DNA from: Kiritimatiellota bacterium B12222
Lineage (GTDB): Bacteria > Verrucomicrobiota > Kiritimatiellia > SS1-B-03-39 > UBA6053
Length of the DNA stretch: 64,000 nucleotides
Reading direction: 5' to 3'
Assembly (NCBI GenBank): GCA_029719485.1
Contig: CP120722.1
Span: 2,790,001-2,854,000 of the forward strand
Below, one piece after another: positions 45,350 to 54,282 of the stretch. The notes under the pieces were generated by a model. It searched no databases and was not told the DNA's origin. It was given only the letters and a program-made list of their open reading frames with translations. The position numbers were made by a program, and so were the translations under genes. How positions within the stretch are numbered: position 1 is the stretch's first letter; the number at the start of each line of letters is the position of its first letter.

Positions 45350-46282
45350 ATGGAACATTTATCATCTTTAACCGATTGGACCCCTGAAGTAATGACCGAA
45401 GTACTCGCTTTGGCCGCACAACTAAAGGCTGATCCAGGTGCGTATGCTCAGGCAGCTTCTCAAAAAGTCCTGTTTATGATTTTCGAAAAACCCAGCCTTC
45501 GTACCCGCGTGAGCTTTGAAACGGGTATCGTTCGCATGGGTGGACACGCTATCAATTACGACGTCACCACCAGTCCACTAGGCGCAGGAAAGGAAAGCCT
45601 TTCCGACACCATTAAAGTGGTCAGTCGGTTTTCAGATTTAATCGTAGCCCGCCTTTACAAACACAGTGACTTAACCGAAATGATTGCCAATGCTGGCGTC
45701 CCCGTCATTAACGGGCTCACCGACTACAGTCACCCTTGTCAAATTATGGCAGACCTGCTGACCATTCAAGAGCACAAAGGCTCCCTAAAAGGAAAAACCC
45801 TCTGCTTCCTAGGTGATGGATGTAACAACGTCACCCATTCTTTGCTGTTTGGTTGCGCTATGGCCGGAATGAATATTCGCATTGGCTGTCCTCAAGGAAA
45901 AGACTTTGAACCTTTACCCGAAATCGTTGAAAAAGCGAAAAACCTTTCCGCAGTCAACGGTTCGGAAATTTTCATTTCCCATGATGCGCACGAAGCAGCC
46001 TCTGGTTCGGATGTGATCTATACAGACAGCTGGATGAGCTACCACATTGATCCTGCAGAACTTGATGAACGGGTTAGTAAATTCATGCCCTATCAGGTCA
46101 CAACCGACATCATGAAAGCAGCAAATGCCGACGCTATTTTCATGAATTGCTTACCTGCAGTCAGAGGATACGAGCAAACTGCAGAAGTCATTGATGGCCC
46201 CCAATCAGTTGTGTTTGATCAGGCCGAAAACCGGATGCACGCCCAAAATGCAATAATGCTCCGACTGCTTTCGCAGTGCTGA
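45350..46282 (+). CDS. argF: Ornithine carbamoyltransferase
   Basis: Forms citrulline from ornithine and carbamoyl phosphate in arginine synthesis. The 310-residue length is normal. The carbamoyl phosphate site shows KPSLRTRVSFE, the HPCQ motif is at about residue 126 (DYSHPCQIMAD), and the ornithine side has TDSWMSYH. The usual HCLPAHRG is here NCLPAVRGYE (about 262), a variant with Asn for His also seen in some other bacterial OTCases. An AGGAAG ribosome site precedes the ATG. A heptosyltransferase gene follows after 7 bases. argJ is 27 kb away. Confidence 0.93.
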   Translation: MEHLSSLTDWTPEVMTEVLALAAQLKADPGAYAQAASQKVLFMIFEKPSLRTRVSFETGIVRMGGHAINYDVTTSPLGAGKESLSDTIKVVSRFSDLIVARLYKHSDLTEMIANAGVPVINGLTDYSHPCQIMADLLTIQEHKGSLKGKTLCFLGDGCNNVTHSLLFGCAMAGMNIRIGCPQGKDFEPLPEIVEKAKNLSAVNGSEIFISHDAHEAASGSDVIYTDSWMSYHIDPAELDERVSKFMPYQVTTDIMKAANADAIFMNCLPAVRGYEQTAEVIDGPQSVVFDQAENRMHAQNAIMLRLLSQC

Positions 46283-46289
46283 ATCCATT

Positions 46290-47288
46290 ATGGGTGAAGT
46301 AGAACGTATCTTAGTGATCAAGCTCAGCGCTCTGGGAGATCTTTTTCACGCCGTACCTGTCGCTCATCTATTGGCCGAACATTATCACTGTAAAATTGAC
46401 TGGGTTACCCAACCCGAGTACGTCGGCTTGGTCTCCTGTCATGATGATGTGGATCGCGTGATTGCATTCCCTAGACGGGGAGGGTGGCAGGATCGTAAAG
46501 TGTTTATTTCCAAATTAAGAGAACGGAAGTACGACATAGCGATTGATTTACAGGGACTCACTAAAAGCGGTGTGGTCTTAGGACTCTGCAGAGCCCACCG
46601 AAAAATAGGCAGTAGCTCTCCACGCGAACTGTCAGGCTGGTTTGCGAAAGAACGCCCCCAGGCTCTTGCAAAATCACCCCATGCATTAGATCAATTGCTA
46701 GATGTGCTCCGGCATCTGGGACAAAACACAACACCTATAGAATACCCCTTACATTTCCCTGAAGCAGAACAGCTCCCCCTCTTACCTGCTCCTCGAATTG
46801 CCTTAGCTCCGCGCTCGCGCTGGCCTGCTAAAGATTGGCCCGAAGCGTCCTTTATAGCGTTAGGCCGTCGTCTCATTGCAGAACAACAAGCGAAGATTTA
46901 CATTATCGGTGGTCCTGAGGACCAAGACTTGGGTGCCCGCATCCAATCAGCACTCGGGGAATCAGCCGTCAACACTTGTGGACAATTTCCCATTTTAGCA
47001 CTAGGCCCCCAACTGAAACAAATGGACGTGTTGGTGTGTAATGACTCAGGCCCTATGCATTTTGCGTCAGCCGTGGGCACTCCTTTGGTAGCCCTTTTTG
47101 GTCCAACCGATCCTGCAAAAACGGGCCCCTGGGGAGAGGGAGCAATTGTTTTACGTCCCCCAGCTGACTCTGAAGGCTATCCGGATCATCGCAGTTACAA
47201 GCATGGAAATAATCAATTTATCTCGAAAATAAGTATAGAAGAGGTCTATACCGCGACCTGTAAACAACTTAACAAAAGTTCAATCTAA
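46290..47288 (+). CDS. Glycosyltransferase family 9 (heptosyltransferase-like)
   Basis: GT9 enzyme of 332 residues, GT-B fold, expected at the inner face of the inner membrane in lipopolysaccharide core synthesis. N-terminal lobe with [19 protein letters not shown] and [20 protein letters not shown]-terminal donor lobe with [29 protein letters not shown], the GT9 signature. It most likely transfers a heptose, but the donor and acceptor are not certain. Starts 7 bases after argF, without functional link. Ends 112 bases before fabB. Confidence 0.9.
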   Translation: MGEVERILVIKLSALGDLFHAVPVAHLLAEHYHCKIDWVTQPEYVGLVSCHDDVDRVIAFPRRGGWQDRKVFISKLRERKYDIAIDLQGLTKSGVVLGLCRAHRKIGSSSPRELSGWFAKERPQALAKSPHALDQLLDVLRHLGQNTTPIEYPLHFPEAEQLPLLPAPRIALAPRSRWPAKDWPEASFIALGRRLIAEQQAKIYIIGGPEDQDLGARIQSALGESAVNTCGQFPILALGPQLKQMDVLVCNDSGPMHFASAVGTPLVALFGPTDPAKTGPWGEGAIVLRPPADSEGYPDHRSYKHGNNQFISKISIEEVYTATCKQLNKSSI

Positions 47289-47400
47289 ATGCCTTCGTCG
47301 GAAAAGCTCATTTTTTCATCGACGAATACACTTGAATTTGCCTATAAATACGCTTCTTTCAGCACCCAATTTTAGTTCAGAAATTTTTTGGAGATCACAC

Positions 47401-48621
47401 ATGCGTCGCGTAGTTGTAACAGGTTATGGAATTGTCAGTAGTATCGGTAATAATAATACCGAGGTGCTCGATTCACTACTTAATAACAAATCAGGTTTAG
47501 CCTTTAGTCAGGAATATGCAGATAAAGGATTCCGGAGTCATGTATATGGTCCGATCTCTTTGGACCTTAAAGAAAGCGTTGATCGTAAACTATTACGATT
47601 CATGGGTGATGGATCTGCTTTTAACTATGTCGCCATGCGCGAAGCCATTGAACATGCAGGTCTGCCACCTGAATTGGTTTCTAATGAACGTAGTGGTTTG
47701 ATCACAGGTACAGGTGGCACATCCACCATGAATGTAACCGCCACCATCGATTTATTCCGCGAAAAAGGTGCCAAACGGGTAGGGCCTTACATGGTACCCC
47801 GTACCATGGCCAGTACCAACAGCGCCTGCTTGGCAACCGCATTTAAAATTCGTGGTCATAACTACAGCATCAGCTCTGCCTGTGCAACTTCCGCACATTG
47901 TATCGGAAACGGCATGGAATTAATTCAAGCCGGGAAACAAGACATTGTTTTCGCTGGGGGTGGTGAAGAAATTTACTGGGCATCCACCGTAATGTTTGAC
48001 GCCATGGGCGCATTGAGTTCCAGCTATAATGACAATCCAACCGCAGCCTCTCGTCCCTACGATGCAAAACGTGATGGATTCGTTATTTCGGGTGGTGGCA
48101 GTATTTTAGTTCTCGAAGAACTTGAACATGCGAAAGCCCGTGGCGCAAAAATTTATGGTGAAGTCGTTGGATATGGTGCTACATCAGATGGTGCTGACAT
48201 GGTCGCTCCTTCTGGCGAAGGTGCCGTTCGTTGCATGAAAATGGCTATGTCTACTGTAGACAGCCCCATTGATTACATCAACACGCATGGCACCAGTACC
48301 CCTGCAGGGGACATTGCCGAATTGCATGCTATCAAAGAAGTCTTCCCTGAGAATGCGCCTCACATCAGTTCTACCAAATCCATTACCGGTCATGCGTTAG
48401 GTGCTGCGGGATCAAATGAAGCTGTTTACAGCTTAATGATGCTCGAACATGATTTCGTGGCCTGTAATGCACATGTAGAAAATCTGGATCCCGCGGCTGA
48501 TGGCCTGCCCATTGTTTTAGACAAACCTTTGCAAAATGCGGGACTCACCACCGTGATGAGCAACAGCTTCGGATTCGGCGGAACCAACGCGACCCTGATT
48601 ATGCGTAAATATCAGGACTAA
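47401..48621 (+). CDS. fabB: Beta-ketoacyl-ACP synthase I (FabB type)
   Basis: Condensing enzyme of fatty acid synthesis, 406 residues, the same length as E. coli FabB. Catalytic Cys161 is in [14 protein letters not shown], with His in [11 protein letters not shown] (about 296) and [15 protein letters not shown] (about 331). Many blocks match FabB and not FabF as I recall them, e.g. [29 protein letters not shown] and [17 protein letters not shown]. Ribosome site GGAGAT lies before the ATG; a longer upstream frame is not used. FabB normally elongates unsaturated chains with FabA, which is not seen here. Closed by a strong terminator. Confidence 0.9.
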   Translation: MRRVVVTGYGIVSSIGNNNTEVLDSLLNNKSGLAFSQEYADKGFRSHVYGPISLDLKESVDRKLLRFMGDGSAFNYVAMREAIEHAGLPPELVSNERSGLITGTGGTSTMNVTATIDLFREKGAKRVGPYMVPRTMASTNSACLATAFKIRGHNYSISSACATSAHCIGNGMELIQAGKQDIVFAGGGEEIYWASTVMFDAMGALSSSYNDNPTAASRPYDAKRDGFVISGGGSILVLEELEHAKARGAKIYGEVVGYGATSDGADMVAPSGEGAVRCMKMAMSTVDSPIDYINTHGTSTPAGDIAELHAIKEVFPENAPHISSTKSITGHALGAAGSNEAVYSLMMLEHDFVACNAHVENLDPAADGLPIVLDKPLQNAGLTTVMSNSFGFGGTNATLIMRKYQD

Positions 48622-48642
48622 AACGTCTCACGTTTTTAAACC

Positions 48643-48670
48643 AAAAAAAACCGCTGTTGCGGTTTTTTTT
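48643..48670. terminator. Terminator after fabB
   Basis: Stem of A8-CCGC and GCGG-T8 (12 bp) with a 4-base loop, 22 bases after fabB. The A and T runs make it usable in both directions. Confidence 0.9.
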
Positions 48671-48794
48671 GTGTTTTGATTTTAAGAGCTGTCACTTTCC
48701 GCTACATCACTTCAAAATCCACAGCCTGATTTGAGACGACAGCAAAGGCTTATCCTCATCCCTCTAAAGTCGAAAGCGACATTATTCCATCATG

Positions 48795-48811
48795 CCCGAT
48801 CCAAGATCGGG
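48795..48811. repeat. Short inverted repeat between fabB and pcnB
   Basis: CCCGATC / GATCGGG with a 3-base spacer, 20 bases before the end of pcnB and followed on the plus strand by a T9 run after 12 bases. It may be a weak terminator or a dispersed palindromic unit; no second copy was seen in the window. Confidence 0.4.
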
Positions 48812-48830
48812 ACAAGCTGGAAGTTTTTTT

Positions 48831-50168
48831 TTAATGTTGTGGACGACGTTGACGACGACGGCGACGCGGCTTATGCGGACGATCTTTGTGAGTTGAAGGA
48901 GGAGGCGCCTTCTTCAAATCTGCAGTCCACGCTGCAATTAAGTCAGCTTGAGGAATACCACTGGCCAACGCATCAAATTTAAACAGAACCAAGGCATCCC
49001 GGAAGTAACTCCGATGCAAGAAACGAATGGTGCGTTGCTCATTACGTCGATCCGTAAAACGGTCTTGTGAGTACAACAGATCAAAAATCTTAAAGGCAAT
49101 TCGTTTCGGAATCAGAATACGATCAGATAAAATACGCTGAACCTGTTCAATTGCTTCCATCCATGAATTTCGAGGGGAGAGATCTCCACGCGCCATAATT
49201 TCTGCTTGTACAGAACAAATATAAGGGGCGAGGAAAAGCGTGTAGGCCAATTCCTGAGACGCTTTAATATTGTGAGCCTTCCATTTATCTAACTGCTGTA
49301 AAGCCATGTGGTGCCAATGAACTTCCTCAGGAGTTGCTTTTTCGCGATACCACTCTGTAAATCCAGGAAACATAACATCGAGCAATCCTGTTTCATTCCA
49401 ATATTTAAATGCCGACTCCATCGCGCCCGAGTAGAAAAACTTCAGAATTTCTTCATACATACGTGCATGACTCGCATGCAACATTTGAGAGGTTTGACTG
49501 AGAATCGCATCGTAGGTTTTCTGTTCGATTCTCAAATCCAAGGTCGAGGCAAAACGAACAGCCCTAATCATCCGAACCGGATCTTCTTGGTAGCGCACTT
49601 CTGGATCACCAATACAATGAATGACCCTTTTCTTTAAATCTTCAAGGCCACCCACGTAATCGATAATGGAGAAATCAGCAATGTCATAAAACAGCGCGTT
49701 TACGGTAAAATCCCGTCTGAACGCATCTTCCTGAGGGGTGCCGTATTCATTATCACGAATGACCACACCTTCTTCATTGATAACGACATCAGGAGAGGAC
49801 GACAGCTGTGAAACCTCTTCTGTTTCACTGTCTTCACCTTCAACCGGATCGGGGAGGGTGCCTGAAGTCGGCGCACGAAAGGTAGCCACTTCAATGATTT
49901 CGTCACGAAACATGACATGAGCTAAACGAAAGCGGCGACCAATCAAACGACAGTTCCGGAAGCAACGTTTCACCTCCTGAGGACTGGCATCAGTGGCCAC
50001 ATCAAAGTCTTTAGGTTGTCTGCCCAGCATAAGGTCGCGTACGCAACCTCCCGCCAAATAGGCTTTATAACCTTTTTCATTTAAGCGGTAGAGGACGGTG
50101 AGCGCGTTTTTGCTGATATTATTACGGCTTATGCAGTGATCGGAGCGTTGAAGTATTGTGGGTTCCAT
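48831..50168 (-). CDS. pcnB: Poly(A) polymerase / CCA-adding enzyme family, PcnB-like
   Basis: Class II nucleotidyltransferase, 445 residues. The head domain has AGGCVRDLMLGRQPKDFDVATDA with the two catalytic Asp residues and CRLIGRRFRLAHVMF, the RRFRLAHV version typical of bacterial poly(A) polymerase PcnB. An inserted acidic segment (about residues 120-155, EGEDSETEEVSQL) lies in the head. The C-terminus is strongly basic (HKPRRRRRQRRPQH), suited to RNA binding. The ATG at MEPTILQRSD is preferred to a TTG farther upstream that would overlap the divergent peptidase start region. Both encoded tRNAs here already carry CCA, which fits a polyadenylation role. Confidence 0.85.
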   Translation of the reverse strand: MEPTILQRSDHCISRNNISKNALTVLYRLNEKGYKAYLAGGCVRDLMLGRQPKDFDVATDASPQEVKRCFRNCRLIGRRFRLAHVMFRDEIIEVATFRAPTSGTLPDPVEGEDSETEEVSQLSSSPDVVINEEGVVIRDNEYGTPQEDAFRRDFTVNALFYDIADFSIIDYVGGLEDLKKRVIHCIGDPEVRYQEDPVRMIRAVRFASTLDLRIEQKTYDAILSQTSQMLHASHARMYEEILKFFYSGAMESAFKYWNETGLLDVMFPGFTEWYREKATPEEVHWHHMALQQLDKWKAHNIKASQELAYTLFLAPYICSVQAEIMARGDLSPRNSWMEAIEQVQRILSDRILIPKRIAFKIFDLLYSQDRFTDRRNEQRTIRFLHRSYFRDALVLFKFDALASGIPQADLIAAWTADLKKAPPPSTHKDRPHKPRRRRRQRRPQH

Positions 50169-50258
50169 GTATAGTTCTTTTTCAATTTGATGGAGAGTAC
50201 TTATGTTCTCCACATGGAAACGCAACAGAATTCCGGACTACAGCCGGATAGGGTACAA

Positions 50259-51332
50259 ATGAAAAAGAAAACACTGAACCTTTTGAAGAACTTTTTAGAA
50301 GCCGTAAGCCCCTCAGGGTACGAAGGCCCCACCGCCAACTTGTTTCGAGATGAAGCACAAAACTTCGCAAGCGAAGTCACCCGCGACCGACATGGAAATA
50401 CTCTTGCCGTGGTCAAAGGTACTTCTGACTTGCGAGTGATGTTCGCAGGCCACTGCGATGAAATCGGATTTTTAATTACCCACATCGATAGTCAGGGTTA
50501 CTTATGGCTAGACCCCATCGGTGGCTGGGATCCTCAGATCGCTCAAGGACAGCGCGTTCAAATCCGTGGCAACAAAGGCATGGTACCCGGAGTGATCGGA
50601 AAGAAACCTATTCACCTGATGTCGCCTGAGGACCGCAAACGCGTGGTGGAATTAAAAAACTTGTGGGTAGATATTGGGGTCGCAAATCGCAAAGAAGCGC
50701 AAAAATTGGTTTCTGTGGGTGACCCCATGGTATTGGGCTACGGTATGCAAGAGCTCCAGGGAGACGTTATCGCCGCCCGGGGGATGGACAACCGCATTGG
50801 TGCCTTCATTGTCTTAGAAGCGGCACGACGGGTTGCTGCCGCCACTGAAAAACAGGATGCAACCCTTTACAGCGTTGCCACAGTGCAAGAAGAAATTGGA
50901 TTGCGCGGTGCGATTACCTCTTCATTTGATATTGATGCCCAAGTCGGGATCGCCGTGGATGTCACCTTTGCTGGAGATCATCCTGGCTTGGGAGATGCTA
51001 AACGTCACGTAAACGAATGTAAATTGGGTGCAGGACCTGTTCTTACCCGTGGACCCAATACGCACCCTCGCTTGTTTGACCGCATTGTTGCGACCGCCAA
51101 ACAGCATAAAATTCCGCTACAAATCTCAGCGGAAGGACGTAGCACAGGTACCGACGCCAATGCCATGCAATTGAGTCGTTCCGGCATGGCCACAGCTCTG
51201 TTAAGCATCCCCAACCGCTATATGCACAGTCCTTCAGAAATGGTGGACCTGCGTGATGTTGAGGCCTGTATTGACCTCATGGCCAAAGTGGTTCTGGAAC
51301 TGGAAGCCGATGTGGATCTGACACCTTTTTAA
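50259..51332 (+). CDS. M42-family metallo-aminopeptidase
   Basis: Cytoplasmic dinuclear-metal aminopeptidase or glutamyl peptidase of the M42 family, 357 residues. Ligand and catalytic blocks are in order: FAGHCDEIGF (His), ARGMDNRIGA (bridging Asp), TVQEEIGLRG (catalytic Glu and ligand Glu), VDVTFAGDHPG (Asp) and YMHSPSEMVD (His). It forms tetrahedral complexes in known members. The chosen ATG follows AGGG at good spacing; an earlier frame from 50187 overlaps the pcnB leader. It is divergent from pcnB with only 90 bases between starts. A 12-bp hairpin follows the stop after 60 bases. Confidence 0.92.
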   Translation: MKKKTLNLLKNFLEAVSPSGYEGPTANLFRDEAQNFASEVTRDRHGNTLAVVKGTSDLRVMFAGHCDEIGFLITHIDSQGYLWLDPIGGWDPQIAQGQRVQIRGNKGMVPGVIGKKPIHLMSPEDRKRVVELKNLWVDIGVANRKEAQKLVSVGDPMVLGYGMQELQGDVIAARGMDNRIGAFIVLEAARRVAAATEKQDATLYSVATVQEEIGLRGAITSSFDIDAQVGIAVDVTFAGDHPGLGDAKRHVNECKLGAGPVLTRGPNTHPRLFDRIVATAKQHKIPLQISAEGRSTGTDANAMQLSRSGMATALLSIPNRYMHSPSEMVDLRDVEACIDLMAKVVLELEADVDLTPF

Positions 51333-51391
51333 GATTGTGAAATCGTTTTGAATTCGAGGGTGCTCACGTGCCCTTTTCAAACAAACACCTT

Positions 51392-51421
51392 GAAACCATC
51401 GGACAAATATCCGATGGTTTC
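51392..51421. terminator. Hairpin between convergent peptidase and unknown gene
   Basis: Perfect 12-bp stem (GAAACCATCGGA at 51392-51403, partner 51410-51421) with a 6-base loop. The T tract is weak in both directions, so termination is likely but not certain. Confidence 0.6.
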
Positions 51422-51509
51422 TTGCTGTCAAAAGTTCGGGAATTGCATCCGACCAGCCTTTTGCCCGAGAGCGAACGGTCACTCCATTTCCGCACTGATC
51501 GTGCTCGAA

Positions 51510-52091
51510 TTAGTCTCCACGCAAATAGTCGATACTGGCTTTTATTTTTTGTTTGAGGGGATGACGCTCATCTCCGCTAAGACATTTAACCGCCCAATGA
51601 AACACAGGAAACCTCACCTTAGCGTTTAGGTCAAAGAGACTGGATTCAAAATAAGGAAAATCTCCTAACCATTGCAGTCGTGGCCATTGCTGTTGAAGTA
51701 GATGACCGATAAGCGCTCCGGTTTCGCAACATAACACGAAGTAGGGATTATCCATTTTCTCAGGGTTGGAGGCCCTCAGGAGTTCTTGTATTCTTTCAGG
51801 GGTCAAATAGTTTTCCAAGCCATCCAACCACTCCAAAGAAGGAGCATCTTCTCGTTGGAGCAGATGAGGAATGTCCGCTAAGGCCGCCTGAGTCGTCCGC
51901 TTAATCTGCGCATCCATTTGTTGACGGCCTTCATCAGTCAACGGTGACAGCACTCGAATATGCTCTCCTGGCGTTAACTCGATTTGTTCCAAATCGCTAC
52001 GCAAGTGCGCAGGACGAGGATCTTCTGGAGGAATCCAGCCGGTAAAAAAATGATGATACAGGGTTTCTGCGTCGGGTAGGTCAAGCTTCAT
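51510..52091 (-). CDS. Unknown 193-residue protein at the end of the mevalonate cluster
   Basis: I do not recognise this family. It is a soluble-looking protein rich in Leu, Gln and Pro, with LITPGEHIRVLSPL-like (ELTPGEHIRVLSPL) and FVLCCETGALIGHLLQQQWPRLQWLGDFPYFES as its most distinctive parts. No signal peptide, membrane helix or metal motif is seen. Its start overlaps the stop of the isomerase gene by 4 bases (ATGA), so it is translated together with it. This tight coupling is the only hint of role: perhaps an isoprenoid-pathway accessory. It could also be an unrelated passenger. Confidence 0.6.
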   Translation of the reverse strand: MKLDLPDAETLYHHFFTGWIPPEDPRPAHLRSDLEQIELTPGEHIRVLSPLTDEGRQQMDAQIKRTTQAALADIPHLLQREDAPSLEWLDGLENYLTPERIQELLRASNPEKMDNPYFVLCCETGALIGHLLQQQWPRLQWLGDFPYFESSLFDLNAKVRFPVFHWAVKCLSGDERHPLKQKIKASIDYLRGD

Positions 52092-53119
52092 AGGATCAAT
52101 TCTCGGTTTCCTTTCAAATCACGTAAATGGGGAGTACCCAGTAAAAACATGGCGGTGCGAAACGCTCTTTTTAAATTTTCAATTTCAGCAACAACCGCAT
52201 CTGCAGATTCTAATGCAGGCTCCATGAACGGTTTGGCCATCCCAGCCAAACTGGCACCCAAAATAATAGATTTAATCATATCCACTGCATTTCTCAGCCC
52301 ACCAGAGGCAATCAGAGTGACGCCCATATTCCCCTCCAAATGCGAGAGATCATCCAAAGCTTTAGGGGTAGGGATTCCCCAATCCTGAAACAACAATCCT
52401 AAACCGTCGTTATGCACAGCATCACGCCGATGATGCTCAATACGACTCCAACTGGTGCCGCCACTTCCAGCCACATCAAGAATACGAATTCCCAGCGCAG
52501 TCAACAGCTCTGCATCTGGTACGCTCAGTCCACAGCCAATTTCTTTTACAATAACGGGCACCGACAGGCTGCGATTGATGTCTGCAATTTTAGCACTGAG
52601 ACCTGCGAAACAGATATCACCTTCGGGTTGAATGGCTTCTTGAAGCGGATTGAGATGCAAAAAAAGTCCATCAGCTTTTAAAATGTCCACCGCAGCTTCA
52701 CACTCCTTTAATCCGAAACCTTTATTCAGTTGTACCGCACCAATATTCCCAAAAAGCAACGCATTTGGCGCCACCTCACGAAGTGCAAACGAGTCTGCAG
52801 CATCAGGATGCGTAAACATCACCCGTTGAGAGCCCACCCCCATCGCAACTTCGCAGCGCTCAGCCGCTTCGGCCAAATTGCGATTCATCTTTTTGAGATC
52901 GGCATGATCCCCACCAGTCATGGAGGAGATCAACAAAGGGAAAGAGAGTTTTTTACCTAAAAAAGTAACAGAACTGTCAACGGCATTTAAATCAATTTCA
53001 GGGAGGGCACGGTGTCGCAAATGAATCGCATCAAAGCGATTTCCTTGACGATCCGTTTCGTGGTCTTGTTGAAGAATGCGAATATGTTCTACCTTGCGAT
53101 GATTCGTAGGGTCACTCAT
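52088..53119 (-). CDS. fni: Type 2 isopentenyl-diphosphate delta-isomerase
   Basis: FMN- and NADPH-dependent enzyme that interconverts IPP and DMAPP, 343 residues. It has the N-terminal RKVEHIRILQQDHETDRQGN and RHRALPEIDL, the flavin-binding LLISSMTGG, LHLNPLQEAIQPEGD and the KEIGCGLS and VAGSGGTSWSRIE blocks. The ATG at MSDPTNHRK is chosen because it overlaps the HMG-CoA reductase stop in an ATGA arrangement; an earlier ATG is also in frame. Together with HMG-CoA reductase it shows a mevalonate-type isoprenoid route. Confidence 0.94.
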   Translation of the reverse strand: MSDPTNHRKVEHIRILQQDHETDRQGNRFDAIHLRHRALPEIDLNAVDSSVTFLGKKLSFPLLISSMTGGDHADLKKMNRNLAEAAERCEVAMGVGSQRVMFTHPDAADSFALREVAPNALLFGNIGAVQLNKGFGLKECEAAVDILKADGLFLHLNPLQEAIQPEGDICFAGLSAKIADINRSLSVPVIVKEIGCGLSVPDAELLTALGIRILDVAGSGGTSWSRIEHHRRDAVHNDGLGLLFQDWGIPTPKALDDLSHLEGNMGVTLIASGGLRNAVDMIKSIILGASLAGMAKPFMEPALESADAVVAEIENLKRAFRTAMFLLGTPHLRDLKGNRELIL

Positions 53120-54213
53120 GTACGCTCCCATTTTTCGTGGGCCTGCATCAACTCACCCGGATTGGTGAGCGCTGCCATGAGAGACAACTCACCACACCAA
53201 GTCGCCGAAGCACAAATCGCAGCCAAGCGGGCAGCATTTTCGCCGGGTTCACGATCCTCAAGACATCCGAGTCGTTGCAGATTTTCTTCGACAAAAGAAA
53301 GCCCTTTGCCATTTCCAACCGTCCCGACAATAAGATTAGGAAGCGTGAGGCTAAAATACAGATCACCGTCACGATCTTCGCAATGCGTAATGGCCTGACT
53401 GCCTTCAACAATGTTGGCGGCGTCTTGACCTGTTGCCAAGTAGAAGGCCAAAAGAATATTGGCCGCATGCGCATTGGCACTGCGTAAACCACCGGCCAAC
53501 ATGGTGCCGATGAGATTTTTACGAATATTTAGTTCTGTAATTTTCGCAGCGGTAGACTTCAGGTACCTGCGTACAATTTTCTCAGGAATCACAGCCTCGG
53601 TGACCACGTATTTCCCCCGTCCCAGTATGCCATTCACAGCAGATGTTTTTTTATCCGTACAGTAGTTTCCACTGACGGATACATGTTTCATTTCGGGAAA
53701 AGTGAGACGGATGTATTCCAACAAACGGGCGGAAGCTTTGGTAGCCATATTGTGGCCAGAGGCATCGCCTGTTTCAAATGCAAATCGCAAATAAACCAAA
53801 TTGCCTACAAACTGCGCATGCAGATCAATGAGTTGTGCAAAACGGGAGGTTTCCGCCACAACAGTTTGAAGCTGTGGAAGCGTGGCCTTGAGTTGAGTCA
53901 CCATGCTTAAAGCTACGGAAGCGTTGGGGGCTTCCAATAAAATGGACCGGGACATGCGCTGATCAATCAAGGTACATCGAATGCCACCCGCACGACAGGA
54001 CACCCGTGCACCTCGAGCCGTACTCGGCCAAAGAGGGGATTCATAGGTGGCTAAAGGAACTTCGATTTCTTCAAGGTTTCCTTGAAATGAAAAAGCCAAA
54101 GGTCCCACCCATTGAAGGGGGACTTGAGCAAAATGAGAGGGGTCGGTAGGTGCAGTCACAGTGATCGCAACATGCCTGAGCAAGAGCCAATCGTCAATGC
54201 CGCTTCCTGTCAA
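53116..54213 (-). CDS. Hydroxymethylglutaryl-CoA reductase (short class I-like)
   Basis: Makes mevalonate from HMG-CoA with NAD(P)H. The 365-residue protein keeps the four catalytic residues: Glu58 (ATYESPLW), Asp in FETGDASGHNMATKA, Lys in NYCTDKKTSAVNG and His in LMQAHEKW near the C-terminus. It is divergent: the usual ENVIG and VPVGVAGPL segment is reduced to VPLQWVGPLAFS, and the chain begins almost at this point, so the N-terminal helical part of other enzymes is missing. Start is a TTG with an AGAGGG site upstream; no ATG is near. It sits between a toroid-repeat gene and fni. Confidence 0.88.
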   Translation of the reverse strand: MTGSGIDDWLLLRHVAITVTAPTDPSHFAQVPLQWVGPLAFSFQGNLEEIEVPLATYESPLWPSTARGARVSCRAGGIRCTLIDQRMSRSILLEAPNASVALSMVTQLKATLPQLQTVVAETSRFAQLIDLHAQFVGNLVYLRFAFETGDASGHNMATKASARLLEYIRLTFPEMKHVSVSGNYCTDKKTSAVNGILGRGKYVVTEAVIPEKIVRRYLKSTAAKITELNIRKNLIGTMLAGGLRSANAHAANILLAFYLATGQDAANIVEGSQAITHCEDRDGDLYFSLTLPNLIVGTVGNGKGLSFVEENLQRLGCLEDREPGENAARLAAICASATWCGELSLMAALTNPGELMQAHEKWERT

Positions 54214-54282
54214 TTTACAAGCCCTCTACGGAGATCCTCCCACCCCCAAACAGAGGAAAAAGACCATGTTCAGGTCACAGAT

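Noticed and set aside
51368..51556. A 62-codon frame starting with GTG between the M42 peptidase and the unknown gene
   Set aside because: It contains a perfect 12-bp hairpin, overlaps the opposite gene and has no family resemblance.
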